A stretch of 64,000 nt of DNA from Oscillospiraceae bacterium (lineage in GTDB: Bacteria; Bacillota; Clostridia; Oscillospirales; Oscillospiraceae), in contig JAHHRZ010000008.1 of the NCBI GenBank assembly GCA_020025515.1, positions 1-64,000 on the forward strand, read 5' to 3'. Both the position numbers and the translations under genes were made by a program. The number at the start of each line of letters is the position of its first letter. The stretch's first letter is position 1. This document shows positions 16,524 to 24,494 of the stretch, piece after piece. A model generated the notes under the pieces. That model was not told where the DNA came from and made no database searches. It saw only the letters and a list, made by a program, of their open reading frames with translations.

Positions 16524-16910
16524 ATGTTTGGATTTAAGAAAAAAGAGAAAAGAGACAAAACTCTCTGGATCATGGGAAAGGACGTGATGGAGATTATCCG
16601 TTCTGACTATGAATCCAATGCGGCGTTCACACTGATTGAGTTTGTGTATCAGGGAGAGCATTATCTCATGGGCTCTTCACTCATCTCTTTGGAGGAAGAG
16701 GAACGGAAGGAGAACATCTATTTTGAGTTTCAGGATGAGGCATATGGGGATTTTGATGCGTTTCAGGAACATGCCCGCATAGACGGCGTCAAAATTTCCG
16801 AACTGAAAGAGCCCATTGAGATTGTGCGGGCCGGTATTGTGGGAAATGATACCATGCTGGGGACACCTTGGGGGGAAACGCGCCTGGCGAAAAAAGCGTT
16901 GAATCGTTGA
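16524..16910 (+). CDS. hypothetical acidic protein, 128 aa
   Basis: The soluble protein begins MFGFKKKEKRDKTLWIMG and continues with mixed strands and acidic stretches (SLEEEERKENIYFEFQDEAY). It has no signal or membrane segment. AAAGGTGA precedes ATG 16524. It lies 22 bases upstream of a membrane protein gene on the same strand, so the two are probably one operon. No family recognised. Confidence 0.6.
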   Translation: MFGFKKKEKRDKTLWIMGKDVMEIIRSDYESNAAFTLIEFVYQGEHYLMGSSLISLEEEERKENIYFEFQDEAYGDFDAFQEHARIDGVKISELKEPIEIVRAGIVGNDTMLGTPWGETRLAKKALNR

Positions 16911-16932
16911 GAATCGGATAGAGGGAACACGC

Positions 16933-17496
16933 ATGGGAAACCGTAAAAAGAAAAAAAGAGCCTACGATGCCTCTCTTTCCGGAATCGTGATCTGGGCAGC
17001 GCTGGATATGTTTGTTTTTCTGCTGATCGGATGGGTCGTACTGGGCCTGATTATGTATTTCAATCATCGTCTGGATGCAGAGGGCTGGAAACTGATGCAG
17101 TTTTGCCTGGCCTTGGTGGTGCTGTTCTCCTATTGGATGCCCATATGCAGCCTGTTCAAGGTCTGGCATCAGGAACGAATTCTGGGGATATATTGGAAGG
17201 ACCGAACAGATCACAACCGCCCGGAATGGGACAGAGACTGGTATTTGTCCTATGACCGAGGAGGATTCCACCTCTACCATCGGAACTATGTCAGGCGAAT
17301 CGTTGCATTCAGGACAGATGAGGAAGTCGGCAGCTACGGCAGAGGCAAAGTATATCTTGCGCTGTTTGAAGATATCAAAGGGAGAAAGCGCACCTTAAAA
17401 TTCTCCTCAGCAGATGGACAGGCAAAATTCCAAAAATGGTACGAAAAGCAGCCGATTGAGGAGAACAGGAAGAAGGAACTGCCTCATGTACCATAA
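16933..17496 (+). CDS. two-helix membrane protein with a C-terminal cytoplasmic domain
   Basis: The 187-residue protein has a basic start (MGNRKKKKRAYD), two membrane segments at about 17-42 and 56-77, and a C-terminal domain of about 100 residues rich in strands (WYLSYDRGGFHLYHRNYVRR, GKVYLALFEDIKGRKRTLKF) that recalls the YcxB-like and PH-like layout of small membrane proteins. The assignment is only by layout. It ends just before a terminator. Confidence 0.6.
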   Translation: MGNRKKKKRAYDASLSGIVIWAALDMFVFLLIGWVVLGLIMYFNHRLDAEGWKLMQFCLALVVLFSYWMPICSLFKVWHQERILGIYWKDRTDHNRPEWDRDWYLSYDRGGFHLYHRNYVRRIVAFRTDEEVGSYGRGKVYLALFEDIKGRKRTLKFSSADGQAKFQKWYEKQPIEENRKKELPHVP

Positions 17497-17525
17497 AGAA
17501 CGCCTGCACCCAATGGAATAGAAAC

Positions 17526-17571
17526 AACCTCTTTCACCACAGGCCCGGAAGGGCGGGGAAAGAGGTTTTTT
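17526..17571 (+). terminator. rho-independent terminator
   Basis: AACCTCTTTC at 17526-17535 pairs with GAAAGAGGTT at 17558-17567 with an inner GC-rich hairpin, followed by a T run. Confidence 0.75.
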
Positions 17572-17633
17572 ATATCCACATGGCTTCCACTACAAAAACA
17601 TGGGAGCGGGAATCGGTAGGGGAAATTTCAGTC

Positions 17634-17690
17634 TTGACAAACCGATCTGTATGATCTATAATCATAACACCATTATGTAACAGCGTTATG
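17634..17690 (+). promoter_or_regulatory. consensus promoter and operator of the first TetR gene
   Basis: TTGACA at 17634-17639 and TATAAT at 17657-17662 are perfect and 17 bases apart. Directly after the -10 are CATAAC (17663-17668) and GTTATG (17685-17690), an inverted pair around the expected start of transcription. This is the usual position for an autoregulating TetR protein to bind. Confidence 0.7.
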
Positions 17691-17705
17691 AAAAGGAGAA
17701 ATTTC

Positions 17706-18323
17706 ATGAGAAAACGCGGGGAAGGCGTTCAGGAGCGAATCCTGGAATGTGCCATTGCAGAGTTTTTGGAAAAGGGCTATACCCATGCGTCTTTGCGGAG
17801 CATTGCAGAAAAAGCACAGACCAGTACCAACGCCATTTATGTCCGATTTCGTGATAAGGAGGGGCTGTTTGCGGCCATTGTAGAACCAGTTGCGGAGGCG
17901 TTTCTGGACTATGCACTGGAGGGGCAGAAGGCCTTTGCCAACATGGAGGCCAGCGTTCAAAAGGAGCAGGCCGAGGTGTATTCCAATCATGAAATTGTAA
18001 AGCTGATTGACTATATCTACGATCACTTTGCTGTGTTTCGCCTGCTTTTGGATGGTTCTCATGGAACAAAGTTTCAGAATTTCATCAATCAGCTGGTTGA
18101 AATGGAAGAGACATATACCTGGAAATGGCTGCAGGCCACAGGAGCCGAAGAGAAGATGCAAGAGATTCTTCCCCGTGAACTGTATCATATGATGACCACC
18201 TCTTATTTTGAAGGAGTCTTTGAGGTTGTGCGGCATGAAATCGACCGGGAACGGGCCAAGGAATTTGTGCTGCTCATGGGAAAATATCATCAGGCAGGCT
18301 TCAAAGCAATTTGTGAAGCATAA
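17706..18323 (+). CDS. TetR-family regulator, first copy in the transporter region
   Basis: The 205-residue protein has a TetR helix-turn-helix at about 8-52 (QERILECAIAEFLEKGYTHA, then SLRSIAEKAQTSTNAIYVRF) and a C-terminal ligand domain. An in-frame ATG at 17688 lies inside the operator and has no ribosome binding site; ATG 17706 has AAAAGGAG, so I use it. It resembles the TetR protein at 22.0 kb in its C-terminal half (LDGSHGTKFQNFINQ versus LCSSEGTKWSNFEHD). Both sit in front of a pair of half transporters that they probably control. Confidence 0.85.
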   Translation: MRKRGEGVQERILECAIAEFLEKGYTHASLRSIAEKAQTSTNAIYVRFRDKEGLFAAIVEPVAEAFLDYALEGQKAFANMEASVQKEQAEVYSNHEIVKLIDYIYDHFAVFRLLLDGSHGTKFQNFINQLVEMEETYTWKWLQATGAEEKMQEILPRELYHMMTTSYFEGVFEVVRHEIDRERAKEFVLLMGKYHQAGFKAICEA

Positions 18324-18330
18324 ACCGGCA

Positions 18331-18362
18331 TTAAGACCGCTTGCCCGGAGGAGCGGTCTTAA
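18331..18362 (+). terminator. terminator after the first TetR gene
   Basis: TTAAGACCGCT at 18331-18341 pairs with AGCGGTCTTAA at 18352-18362. The T tract is weak, so read-through into the transporter genes is possible. Confidence 0.55.
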
Positions 18363-18375
18363 AATAAAACATTAA

Positions 18376-18391
18376 GTTAGCTAAAGCTAAC
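18376..18391. promoter_or_regulatory. palindromic operator, copy A
   Basis: GTTAGC-TAAA-GCTAAC, a perfect 16-base palindrome, lies immediately before the AAAGGAGG of the first transporter gene. It is one of seven copies of the same pattern between 18.3 and 33.9 kb. The half-site GTTAG/CTAAC recalls DtxR-family boxes, but the spacing is wider. Confidence 0.7.
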
Positions 18392-18406
18392 CAAAGGAGG
18401 AACACT

Positions 18407-20149
18407 ATGAATCAACCAAACCCCATTCTTCGCATCTGGCAAATGGGAGAGTCACAGCACAAATCCTTGATTTTTTCCATTGTCAGTGCCATTTGCGGTG
18501 TGGCATTGGGAATGCTGCCTTACTTTTCTGCGGCAAATATCATTGTCGGACTGCTGAACGGAACGCGCACCCTTTCTTTTTATATGGGTTGGCTGGCCCT
18601 GGCATTGGCAGGCTATGCTGCCCGGACCCTGCTCTACAGTCTGGCCCTGATCAAATCCCATAAAGCCACCTTTTCCATTCTGAAAACCATTCGCCAGAAG
18701 ATTCTGGCCAAGCTGCCCAATCTTCCTCTGGGAACAGTGGTGGATATGTCAAGCGGAAAGATGAAGCAGATCATCGTGGACATGGTGGAATCCATGGAGA
18801 CCACACTGGCCCATCTGCTGCCGGAGCTGACGGCCAATCTGGGAGGGCCGCTTCTGATTTTTGTGTACCTGCTGGTGCTGGATTGGCGCATGGCCCTGCT
18901 GTCGCTGGTCTCTATTCCTGTGGGAATGATCTTTATGATGACTGTAATGGGGTCTTATACAAAGGATTTTGCAGGCGCGGTGAAGACCACACAGGAGATG
19001 AACGGCACAATCGTGGAATACATCGGAGGGATCGAAGTCATCAAAGCCTTTAATCAAGGCAAAAACTCCTATGCAAAGTTCACGGACCGGGTCAGGAGCA
19101 ATGCGGCCTATTATTATCGATGGATGAAACGAAGCCAATTTGGCATGAGTATGTCCTATGCCGTTGCGCCGGCAACCTTGATTACCATTCTTCCCATCGG
19201 CTGGATTTTTTATCAGAACGGCAGTCTTAGCACGGAGGTCTATATCACCACCATCATTCTCTCTCTGGGCATTGCGGGGCCATTGCTGGCAGCCATGAAT
19301 TTCGTGGACACCCTGGCACAGGTTGGCACAACGGTACAGGCTGTGGACGAATTGCTGGAGGCGGAAGAGCAGCACCACAGCCAAACGCCGGTGAAACTGA
19401 AGGACCGGGAGATTGAGCTTTCTCATGTCTCCTTTGGCTATCTTCAGGACCGGCAGGTGCTGAAGGATGTGTCGGTGCGCTTCCCGGCCCATTCCATAAC
19501 GGCACTGGTGGGCCCCTCCGGCTCCGGAAAATCCACCATTGCCAAGCTGATTGCAGGTTTTTGGGATGTGAAGGAGGGGACGGTATCCATAGGCGGGACG
19601 GATATCCGAAATATCCCCTTGAAGCAGCTGTACGATCAGGTTGCCTTTGTGGCCCAGGATCATTATTTGTTTGACGAGACGATCCGGGAAAATATCCGCA
19701 TGGGCCGACCCTCCGCATCCGATGACGAGGTAGAGCGGGTGGCCAAAGCTGCGGGCTGCGATGGCTTTATCCGGGAGCTGGAGCGGGGCTATGACACCCG
19801 GGTGGGAAGCGGAGGAACCCACCTGTCCGGAGGCGAGCGGCAGAGAGTCACCATTGCACGGGCCATGCTGAAGGATGCCCCCATTGTGGTTTTGGACGAA
19901 GCCACCGCCTATATCGACCCGGAGAACGAAGCCATTTTGCAGAAGGCGGTGGCCGAATTGGTCCGGGGAAAAACAGTGATCGTGATTGCACACCGGCTGT
20001 CCACCATCCGGGACGCAGACCAGATTGTGGTGGTAGACAACGGAGAAATCAAGGCGGTGGGGACCCATGCGGAATTGCTGAAAACCTGCCCGCTCTATGG
20101 AAATATGTGGCAGGCTCATATTGGAACAAAGGATGGTGATGTGGTATGA
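18407..20149 (+). CDS. ABC half transporter, permease fused to ATPase (pair 1, first subunit)
   Basis: The 580-residue protein has six membrane helices in the exporter fold (about 20-300) and a C-terminal ATPase with Walker A GPSGSGKST near 369, signature LSGGERQR near 472, Walker B IVVLDEAT near 492 and the switch His in VIAHRLSTIRDADQ. Its partner overlaps it by four bases. Pairs of this type include lipid and drug exporters, but also the YbtPQ/IrtAB siderophore importers, and the shared operators with a heme-uptake operon favour an iron-related role. Direction of transport cannot be read from the sequence. AAAGGAGG precedes ATG 18407. Confidence 0.88.
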   Translation: MNQPNPILRIWQMGESQHKSLIFSIVSAICGVALGMLPYFSAANIIVGLLNGTRTLSFYMGWLALALAGYAARTLLYSLALIKSHKATFSILKTIRQKILAKLPNLPLGTVVDMSSGKMKQIIVDMVESMETTLAHLLPELTANLGGPLLIFVYLLVLDWRMALLSLVSIPVGMIFMMTVMGSYTKDFAGAVKTTQEMNGTIVEYIGGIEVIKAFNQGKNSYAKFTDRVRSNAAYYYRWMKRSQFGMSMSYAVAPATLITILPIGWIFYQNGSLSTEVYITTIILSLGIAGPLLAAMNFVDTLAQVGTTVQAVDELLEAEEQHHSQTPVKLKDREIELSHVSFGYLQDRQVLKDVSVRFPAHSITALVGPSGSGKSTIAKLIAGFWDVKEGTVSIGGTDIRNIPLKQLYDQVAFVAQDHYLFDETIRENIRMGRPSASDDEVERVAKAAGCDGFIRELERGYDTRVGSGGTHLSGGERQRVTIARAMLKDAPIVVLDEATAYIDPENEAILQKAVAELVRGKTVIVIAHRLSTIRDADQIVVVDNGEIKAVGTHAELLKTCPLYGNMWQAHIGTKDGDVV

Positions 20150-21879
20150 TCGGGACATTTCGTAAAATCTGGAATTTTGCAGATCAAGAACGGGGAAATA
20201 TCAATAAATCTGTGGCGGTCAGCTTTCTGAATGCGATTTTCAGGATGTTTGAGGTCAGCGCAGTTTATTTTGTAATCATGGCTCTGGTCCGTGGGAACAA
20301 GGGAGCGGCGCCTGCGTGGATTGCAATAGGGTTTATGGTTTTGAGCATTGTGGGAAATGCGGTCACCAGCCGATTTTCCAAGCTTCAGCAAACCCACGCC
20401 GGTTATTTTATGGCGGCCAATGAGCGAATCCGTCTTGGAAACCTTCTGAAGAGCGTGCCCATGGGCCAATTCAATCACAATAGTCTGGGAGAGGTCAGCG
20501 GTGTATGCACCACGGTGCTGGGAAATGTAGAGACTCTGGTGCCTATGGTGCTGGTGAACATTCTAAGCGGTTTCGTTGGAACTGTGGTTTTTATAGGAAT
20601 GATCCTGCTGTTTGATTGGCGGATTGGTCTGATTGCCGCAGCAGGCATTTTCCTCTATCTGGTGGTTCTGTCTGTTATGGAGAAAAAATTTGCCGCAGAA
20701 GCTCCCAATGCACAGAAGTCCCAAACCGCTATGACAGCGGCAGTTTTGGAGTATGTGCAGGGCATGGGTGTGGTAAAATCCTTCAATTTGAGCGGAAAAG
20801 GGGATAAAAGACTGCAAGATGCCTTGGAATTCAACCGGAAAAGCAACTATGACATTGAATTTCTTCTGACGCCCTACGCCATAGCCCAGGATCTGATCCT
20901 GCAGATTGCAGGGGTGGGCATGATGCTGTCTGCGGTTTTGCTTTGGCTCCACGGACAGATGATAGTGGCCAATGCGCTGATGAGCATTGTGATGTCCTTC
21001 CTTGTCTTTGGGCAAATCAAGCTCTTCGGTATGGGAATCACCATGATGCGTCTGGCAGATGCCAGCATTGACAGAACCATTGCCACGGAGCAGATGGAAC
21101 AGATGGAGGAGGGGAGCAGACAGCGCTCCCCCGAAAGCCATGAAATCACACTGGAAAATGTACACTTTTCCTATGGAAATCGGGAAATTATCCGTGGGAT
21201 TTCTGCTTGTCTGCCGGAGCACACAACCACCGCAATCATCGGGCCCTCCGGCTCCGGAAAGACCACATTGTGTAATCTGATCGCCCGCTTTTGGGATGTG
21301 GACAGGGGCAGCATTAAAATCGGCGGCATAGACATTCGGGACTATACCCTGGAAGCCCTGATGGACCAGCTCAGTGTGGTGTTCCAAACTGTGTACCTCT
21401 TTGCGGATACCGTTGAAAACAACATCAAATTCGGCAAACCCAACGCAACCCATGAGGAGGTTGTGGCCGCGGCCCGAAAGGCCTGCTGTGATGACTTTAT
21501 TGAAAGGCTTCCCCAGGGATATCAGACTGTGATCGGGGAGGGAGGGGCTTCGCTCTCCGGAGGTGAAAAACAGAGAATCAGCATTGCAAGAGCCTTGCTC
21601 AAGGATGCGCCTATCGTGATTTTGGATGAGGCGACCGCCAATGTAGACCCGGAAAATGAAGACCGCTTGCAGCAGGCTGTGGAAGCGCTGACCCGGAACA
21701 AAACCATCCTGATGATTGCCCACCGCCTGAAAACCGTTCGTCATGCGGATCAGGTGCTTGTGGTAGATCACGGCCAGATTGTCCAGCGTGGAACGCATGA
21801 GGAGTTAATCGCCCAGAAGGGCATTTATGCAGACTTTGTTGCGGAAAGACAAAAAGCAATCGGTTGGAAATTGAATTAA
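20146..21879 (+). CDS. ABC half transporter, permease fused to ATPase (pair 1, second subunit)
   Basis: The 577-residue partner has the same six-helix plus ATPase layout. Walker A is GPSGSGKTT near 366, the signature LSGGEKQR near 470, Walker B IVILDEATANVD near 490, and the switch region MIAHRLKTVRHADQ. The stretch RFWDVDRGSIKIGGIDIRDY after Walker A is shared with the other three half transporters here and with YbtQ-like proteins. Its start ATGA overlaps the stop of the first subunit, so the two are likely made in equal amounts as a heterodimer. A strong terminator follows. Confidence 0.88.
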   Translation: MIGTFRKIWNFADQERGNINKSVAVSFLNAIFRMFEVSAVYFVIMALVRGNKGAAPAWIAIGFMVLSIVGNAVTSRFSKLQQTHAGYFMAANERIRLGNLLKSVPMGQFNHNSLGEVSGVCTTVLGNVETLVPMVLVNILSGFVGTVVFIGMILLFDWRIGLIAAAGIFLYLVVLSVMEKKFAAEAPNAQKSQTAMTAAVLEYVQGMGVVKSFNLSGKGDKRLQDALEFNRKSNYDIEFLLTPYAIAQDLILQIAGVGMMLSAVLLWLHGQMIVANALMSIVMSFLVFGQIKLFGMGITMMRLADASIDRTIATEQMEQMEEGSRQRSPESHEITLENVHFSYGNREIIRGISACLPEHTTTAIIGPSGSGKTTLCNLIARFWDVDRGSIKIGGIDIRDYTLEALMDQLSVVFQTVYLFADTVENNIKFGKPNATHEEVVAAARKACCDDFIERLPQGYQTVIGEGGASLSGGEKQRISIARALLKDAPIVILDEATANVDPENEDRLQQAVEALTRNKTILMIAHRLKTVRHADQVLVVDHGQIVQRGTHEELIAQKGIYADFVAERQKAIGWKLN

Positions 21880-21896
21880 GAAAGAACTTTAGACAG

Positions 21897-21944
21897 GCAC
21901 CGCCAAAATCGGGAGATTTCTCTTGCTTTTGGCGGTGCTTTTTT
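21897..21944 (+). terminator. terminator after transporter pair 1
   Basis: GCACCGCCAAAA at 21897-21908 pairs perfectly with TTTTGGCGGTGC at 21927-21938, followed by TTTTTT. Confidence 0.85.
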
Positions 21945-21955
21945 GATTTGGCTGC

Positions 21956-22011
21956 TTGACAGATTGGAATGACATCTGTATAATAATTGTATTATCGATA
22001 ATCTAATTATC
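21956..22011 (+). promoter_or_regulatory. consensus promoter and dyad operators of the second TetR gene
   Basis: TTGACA at 21956-21961 and TATAAT at 21979-21984 are perfect with a 17-base spacer. Downstream lie ATTATCGATAAT (21991-22002) and the overlapping GATAAT-CTA-ATTATC (21997-22011). The GATAAT/ATTATC half-sites resemble Fur-box halves, but a TetR autoregulatory site is equally possible. Confidence 0.7.
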
Positions 22012-22034
22012 AATCGAAAGAAAGGAGTGGTACA

Positions 22035-22658
22035 TTGGCAACAGCGGATCGCAGCATTGACCCTCGACTTATGCAAAGTGCCAAACAACATTTTTTGCAG
22101 CACGGCTTTCAGGATTCTTCCCTGAAAGAGATCTGCAAGGATGCGGGCATTACCACCGGAGCGATTTACAATCGCTTCAAGGGCAAGGAGGAATTGTTTG
22201 ATGCTTTGGTGGAAGATACGGTGCGGGACCTGTACGCACAGGCTGAGAAGAGGGGAGATGTGGACCTGACAAGCATTTCCGATGAAGATTTGGTGAAGGC
22301 CTGGGAGATGGACGAAGATGCTATGATGGACTGGTTTGATTTCCTGTATCAGCGGTATGACGGGTTCATGCTGCTGCTTTGCAGCTCTGAAGGAACCAAA
22401 TGGTCCAATTTTGAGCATGATTGGGTCAACATCATGACGCAGTACACGGAAGCGTTTTTAGAGGAGGCGCAAAAGAGGGAACTGGTGGACAACGCAATCA
22501 CCAAAAGTGAACTGCATGTTCTCTTGTCCTCCTTTTGGGCTACCATCTACGAACCCTTCATCCATCACTTTGATCGAAATGATATTTTGGCCCATTGTCA
22601 GGTGATATGCCGCTTGTTCGATTGGCACCGTGCCATGGGCTTCAAAGCGAAGCTCTGA
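22035..22658 (+). CDS. TetR-family regulator, second copy in the transporter region
   Basis: The 207-residue protein has a TetR helix-turn-helix at about 10-52 (MQSAKQHFLQHGFQDSSLKE, then ICKDAGITTGAIYNRFKGKE). The start is TTG at 22035, with AAAGGAGTGG eight bases upstream; no ATG is available near. The C-terminal domain resembles that of the TetR protein at 17.7 kb. It precedes the second pair of half transporters and probably controls it. Confidence 0.85.
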   Translation: MATADRSIDPRLMQSAKQHFLQHGFQDSSLKEICKDAGITTGAIYNRFKGKEELFDALVEDTVRDLYAQAEKRGDVDLTSISDEDLVKAWEMDEDAMMDWFDFLYQRYDGFMLLLCSSEGTKWSNFEHDWVNIMTQYTEAFLEEAQKRELVDNAITKSELHVLLSSFWATIYEPFIHHFDRNDILAHCQVICRLFDWHRAMGFKAKL

Positions 22659-22704
22659 CACCCGCCTCCCCCTCTTCAGGTGGGAGGCAAAACAAAACCA
22701 GGGG

Positions 22705-22720
22705 GTTAGCGTATACTAAC
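22705..22720. promoter_or_regulatory. palindromic operator, copy B
   Basis: GTTAGC-GTAT-ACTAAC, one mismatch from a perfect palindrome, lies just before the ribosome binding site of the second transporter pair, the same placement as copy A. A GC-rich hairpin (about 22663-22688, no T run) precedes it. Confidence 0.68.
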
Positions 22721-22739
22721 TACAAAAAAGGAGGAACCT

Positions 22740-24494
22740 ATGTTTCGGAAAGTATTGGACTACGCCGGTGAAAAACGCCGGCTGACCTATCTGGCAGCGC
22801 TGCTTATGCTGGTGGGAACCATTTGCAGCGTGATACCCTATCTGTTTATCTATCAGCTGCTGAAGCCTCTGCTGCTGAAAGAACCCATCACCTTCGGCTA
22901 CGTCATATGGCGGCTGGCGGCAATCGCTGTGTTTGCCGTCCTGTATGCGGTATTATACATAAAGGGACTGGATCTATCCCATTATACTGCCTATCACACC
23001 CTGAAAAATCTGCGGGTTTCCCTGCAGGGCACACTGGAGCAGCAGCCCCTTGGTATGATTCAGGAGAAGGGCGTGGGTGCGATCAAAAAGCTGTTTACAG
23101 ATGATATTGAAACCATTGAGCTGCTGCTGGCTCATGCATTGCCGGAAGGCTTTGCGAATTTGACAATGCCGCTTCTGATTTATATTGCAATGTTTTTTGT
23201 TGACTGGAAGCTGGCCCTGCTCAGCCTGGCCTCCCTTCCTCTGGGGATTCTTTCCATGGGCATGATGTTTCGTTCCGGCATGAGCAAGATGGGGCCCTAC
23301 TATGAAGCGGGGCAGAAAATGAACAACACCATCATTGAGTATATCAATGGCATGGAAGTGGTCAAGGTGTTTAACCGCTCCGGTGACAGCTATAAGCGGC
23401 TGGAGCGTGACATTGTCAACTATCGGGATTTTACCTTGGACTGGTTCCGAAGCTGCTGGCCGTGGATGGCGCTCTATAACAGTATGATTCCAACGGTGGC
23501 CCTGGTCACACTTCCTCTGGGGGCGTATTTTGTACTGACCGGCCTGTCAACGCTCCCCAATTTAGCTCTGGTGCTGTGTATGTCCTTCGGCATCGGTGCG
23601 CCTCTGCTGCGGGCCTTGAGCTTTGCCTCAACCCTGCCCCAGATCAATTATAAAATTGAGGAACTGGAAAAAGCCATGGCCGGTGCGCCCCTCCGACAAA
23701 AGGAACTGGATTTCAAGGGAAAAGATCGTCATATCCGGTTTGAAGATGTGCACTTTGCCTACGAGGAGGCGGAAGTGCTTCACGGAATCACATTGGACAT
23801 TCCGGAAGGAGGAATGACGGCGCTGGTGGGAGAGTCCGGAAGCGGAAAATCTACGCTTGCAAAGCTTCTGGTCCATTTTTATGATGTTACGCAAGGCAGC
23901 ATACGGCTGGGAGGTCAGGACATCCGGGACATGCGTCTGGAGGCGCTGAATCGCCAGATCTCCTATGTGGCTCAGGAACAGTTCCTGTTCAATACCAGTC
24001 TGCTGGAGAATATCCGACAGGGGGATTTGTCGGCAACCGATGAGCAGGTTATGGCGGCCGCCGAAAAAGCGCAGTGCGGAGAATTCCTCAAACGCCTGCC
24101 TCAGGGAATTCATACCATGGCCGGAGACGGGGGAAAGCAGCTTTCCGGCGGCGAGCGGCAGAGAATTTCCCTAGCCAGAGCCATCCTAAAAAACGCCCCC
24201 ATCGTTGTATTGGATGAAGCCACCGCCTTTATGGACCCGGAGAACGAGGAGCGGATGAATGAGGCCATATCCGAAGTGATTCGCAATAAAACCGTGATCG
24301 TGATTGCCCACAGGCTTCAATCCATCATTCGGGCAGATCAGATCTGTGCATTGGATCATGGGAATTTGGTGGCGACGGGGACCCACGAGGAATTGCTGCA
24401 AGGCTGTGCAAAATATCGGCAGCTGTGGAAGGCAGCAGAGGAAAGCTTTGCATGGGGTGTAGAGACCACACATATGGGAGGTGACCAGGCATGA
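22740..24494 (+). CDS. ABC half transporter, permease fused to ATPase (pair 2, first subunit)
   Basis: The 584-residue protein has six membrane helices and an ATPase with Walker A GESGSGKST near 364, signature LSGGERQR near 468, Walker B IVVLDEATAFMD near 488 and switch VIAHRLQSIIRADQ. It most resembles the first subunit of pair 1, so pair 2 looks like a diverged duplicate of pair 1. AAAGGAGG precedes ATG 22740 and operator B lies just before it. Probable substrate class: iron-siderophore or heme-related, from context only. Confidence 0.88.
   Translation: MFRKVLDYAGEKRRLTYLAALLMLVGTICSVIPYLFIYQLLKPLLLKEPITFGYVIWRLAAIAVFAVLYAVLYIKGLDLSHYTAYHTLKNLRVSLQGTLEQQPLGMIQEKGVGAIKKLFTDDIETIELLLAHALPEGFANLTMPLLIYIAMFFVDWKLALLSLASLPLGILSMGMMFRSGMSKMGPYYEAGQKMNNTIIEYINGMEVVKVFNRSGDSYKRLERDIVNYRDFTLDWFRSCWPWMALYNSMIPTVALVTLPLGAYFVLTGLSTLPNLALVLCMSFGIGAPLLRALSFASTLPQINYKIEELEKAMAGAPLRQKELDFKGKDRHIRFEDVHFAYEEAEVLHGITLDIPEGGMTALVGESGSGKSTLAKLLVHFYDVTQGSIRLGGQDIRDMRLEALNRQISYVAQEQFLFNTSLLENIRQGDLSATDEQVMAAAEKAQCGEFLKRLPQGIHTMAGDGGKQLSGGERQRISLARAILKNAPIVVLDEATAFMDPENEERMNEAISEVIRNKTVIVIAHRLQSIIRADQICALDHGNLVATGTHEELLQGCAKYRQLWKAAEESFAWGVETTHMGGDQA

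Noticed and set aside
18749..20158. Open minus-strand frame of 469 codons opposite the first half transporter
   Set aside because: It lies antisense to a gene with clear ATPase motifs, has no ribosome binding site and has the His/Gln/Gly-rich composition of antisense frames.
20563..21798. Open minus-strand frame of 411 codons opposite the second half transporter
   Set aside because: Antisense to a well-supported gene, no ribosome binding site, no recognisable domain.
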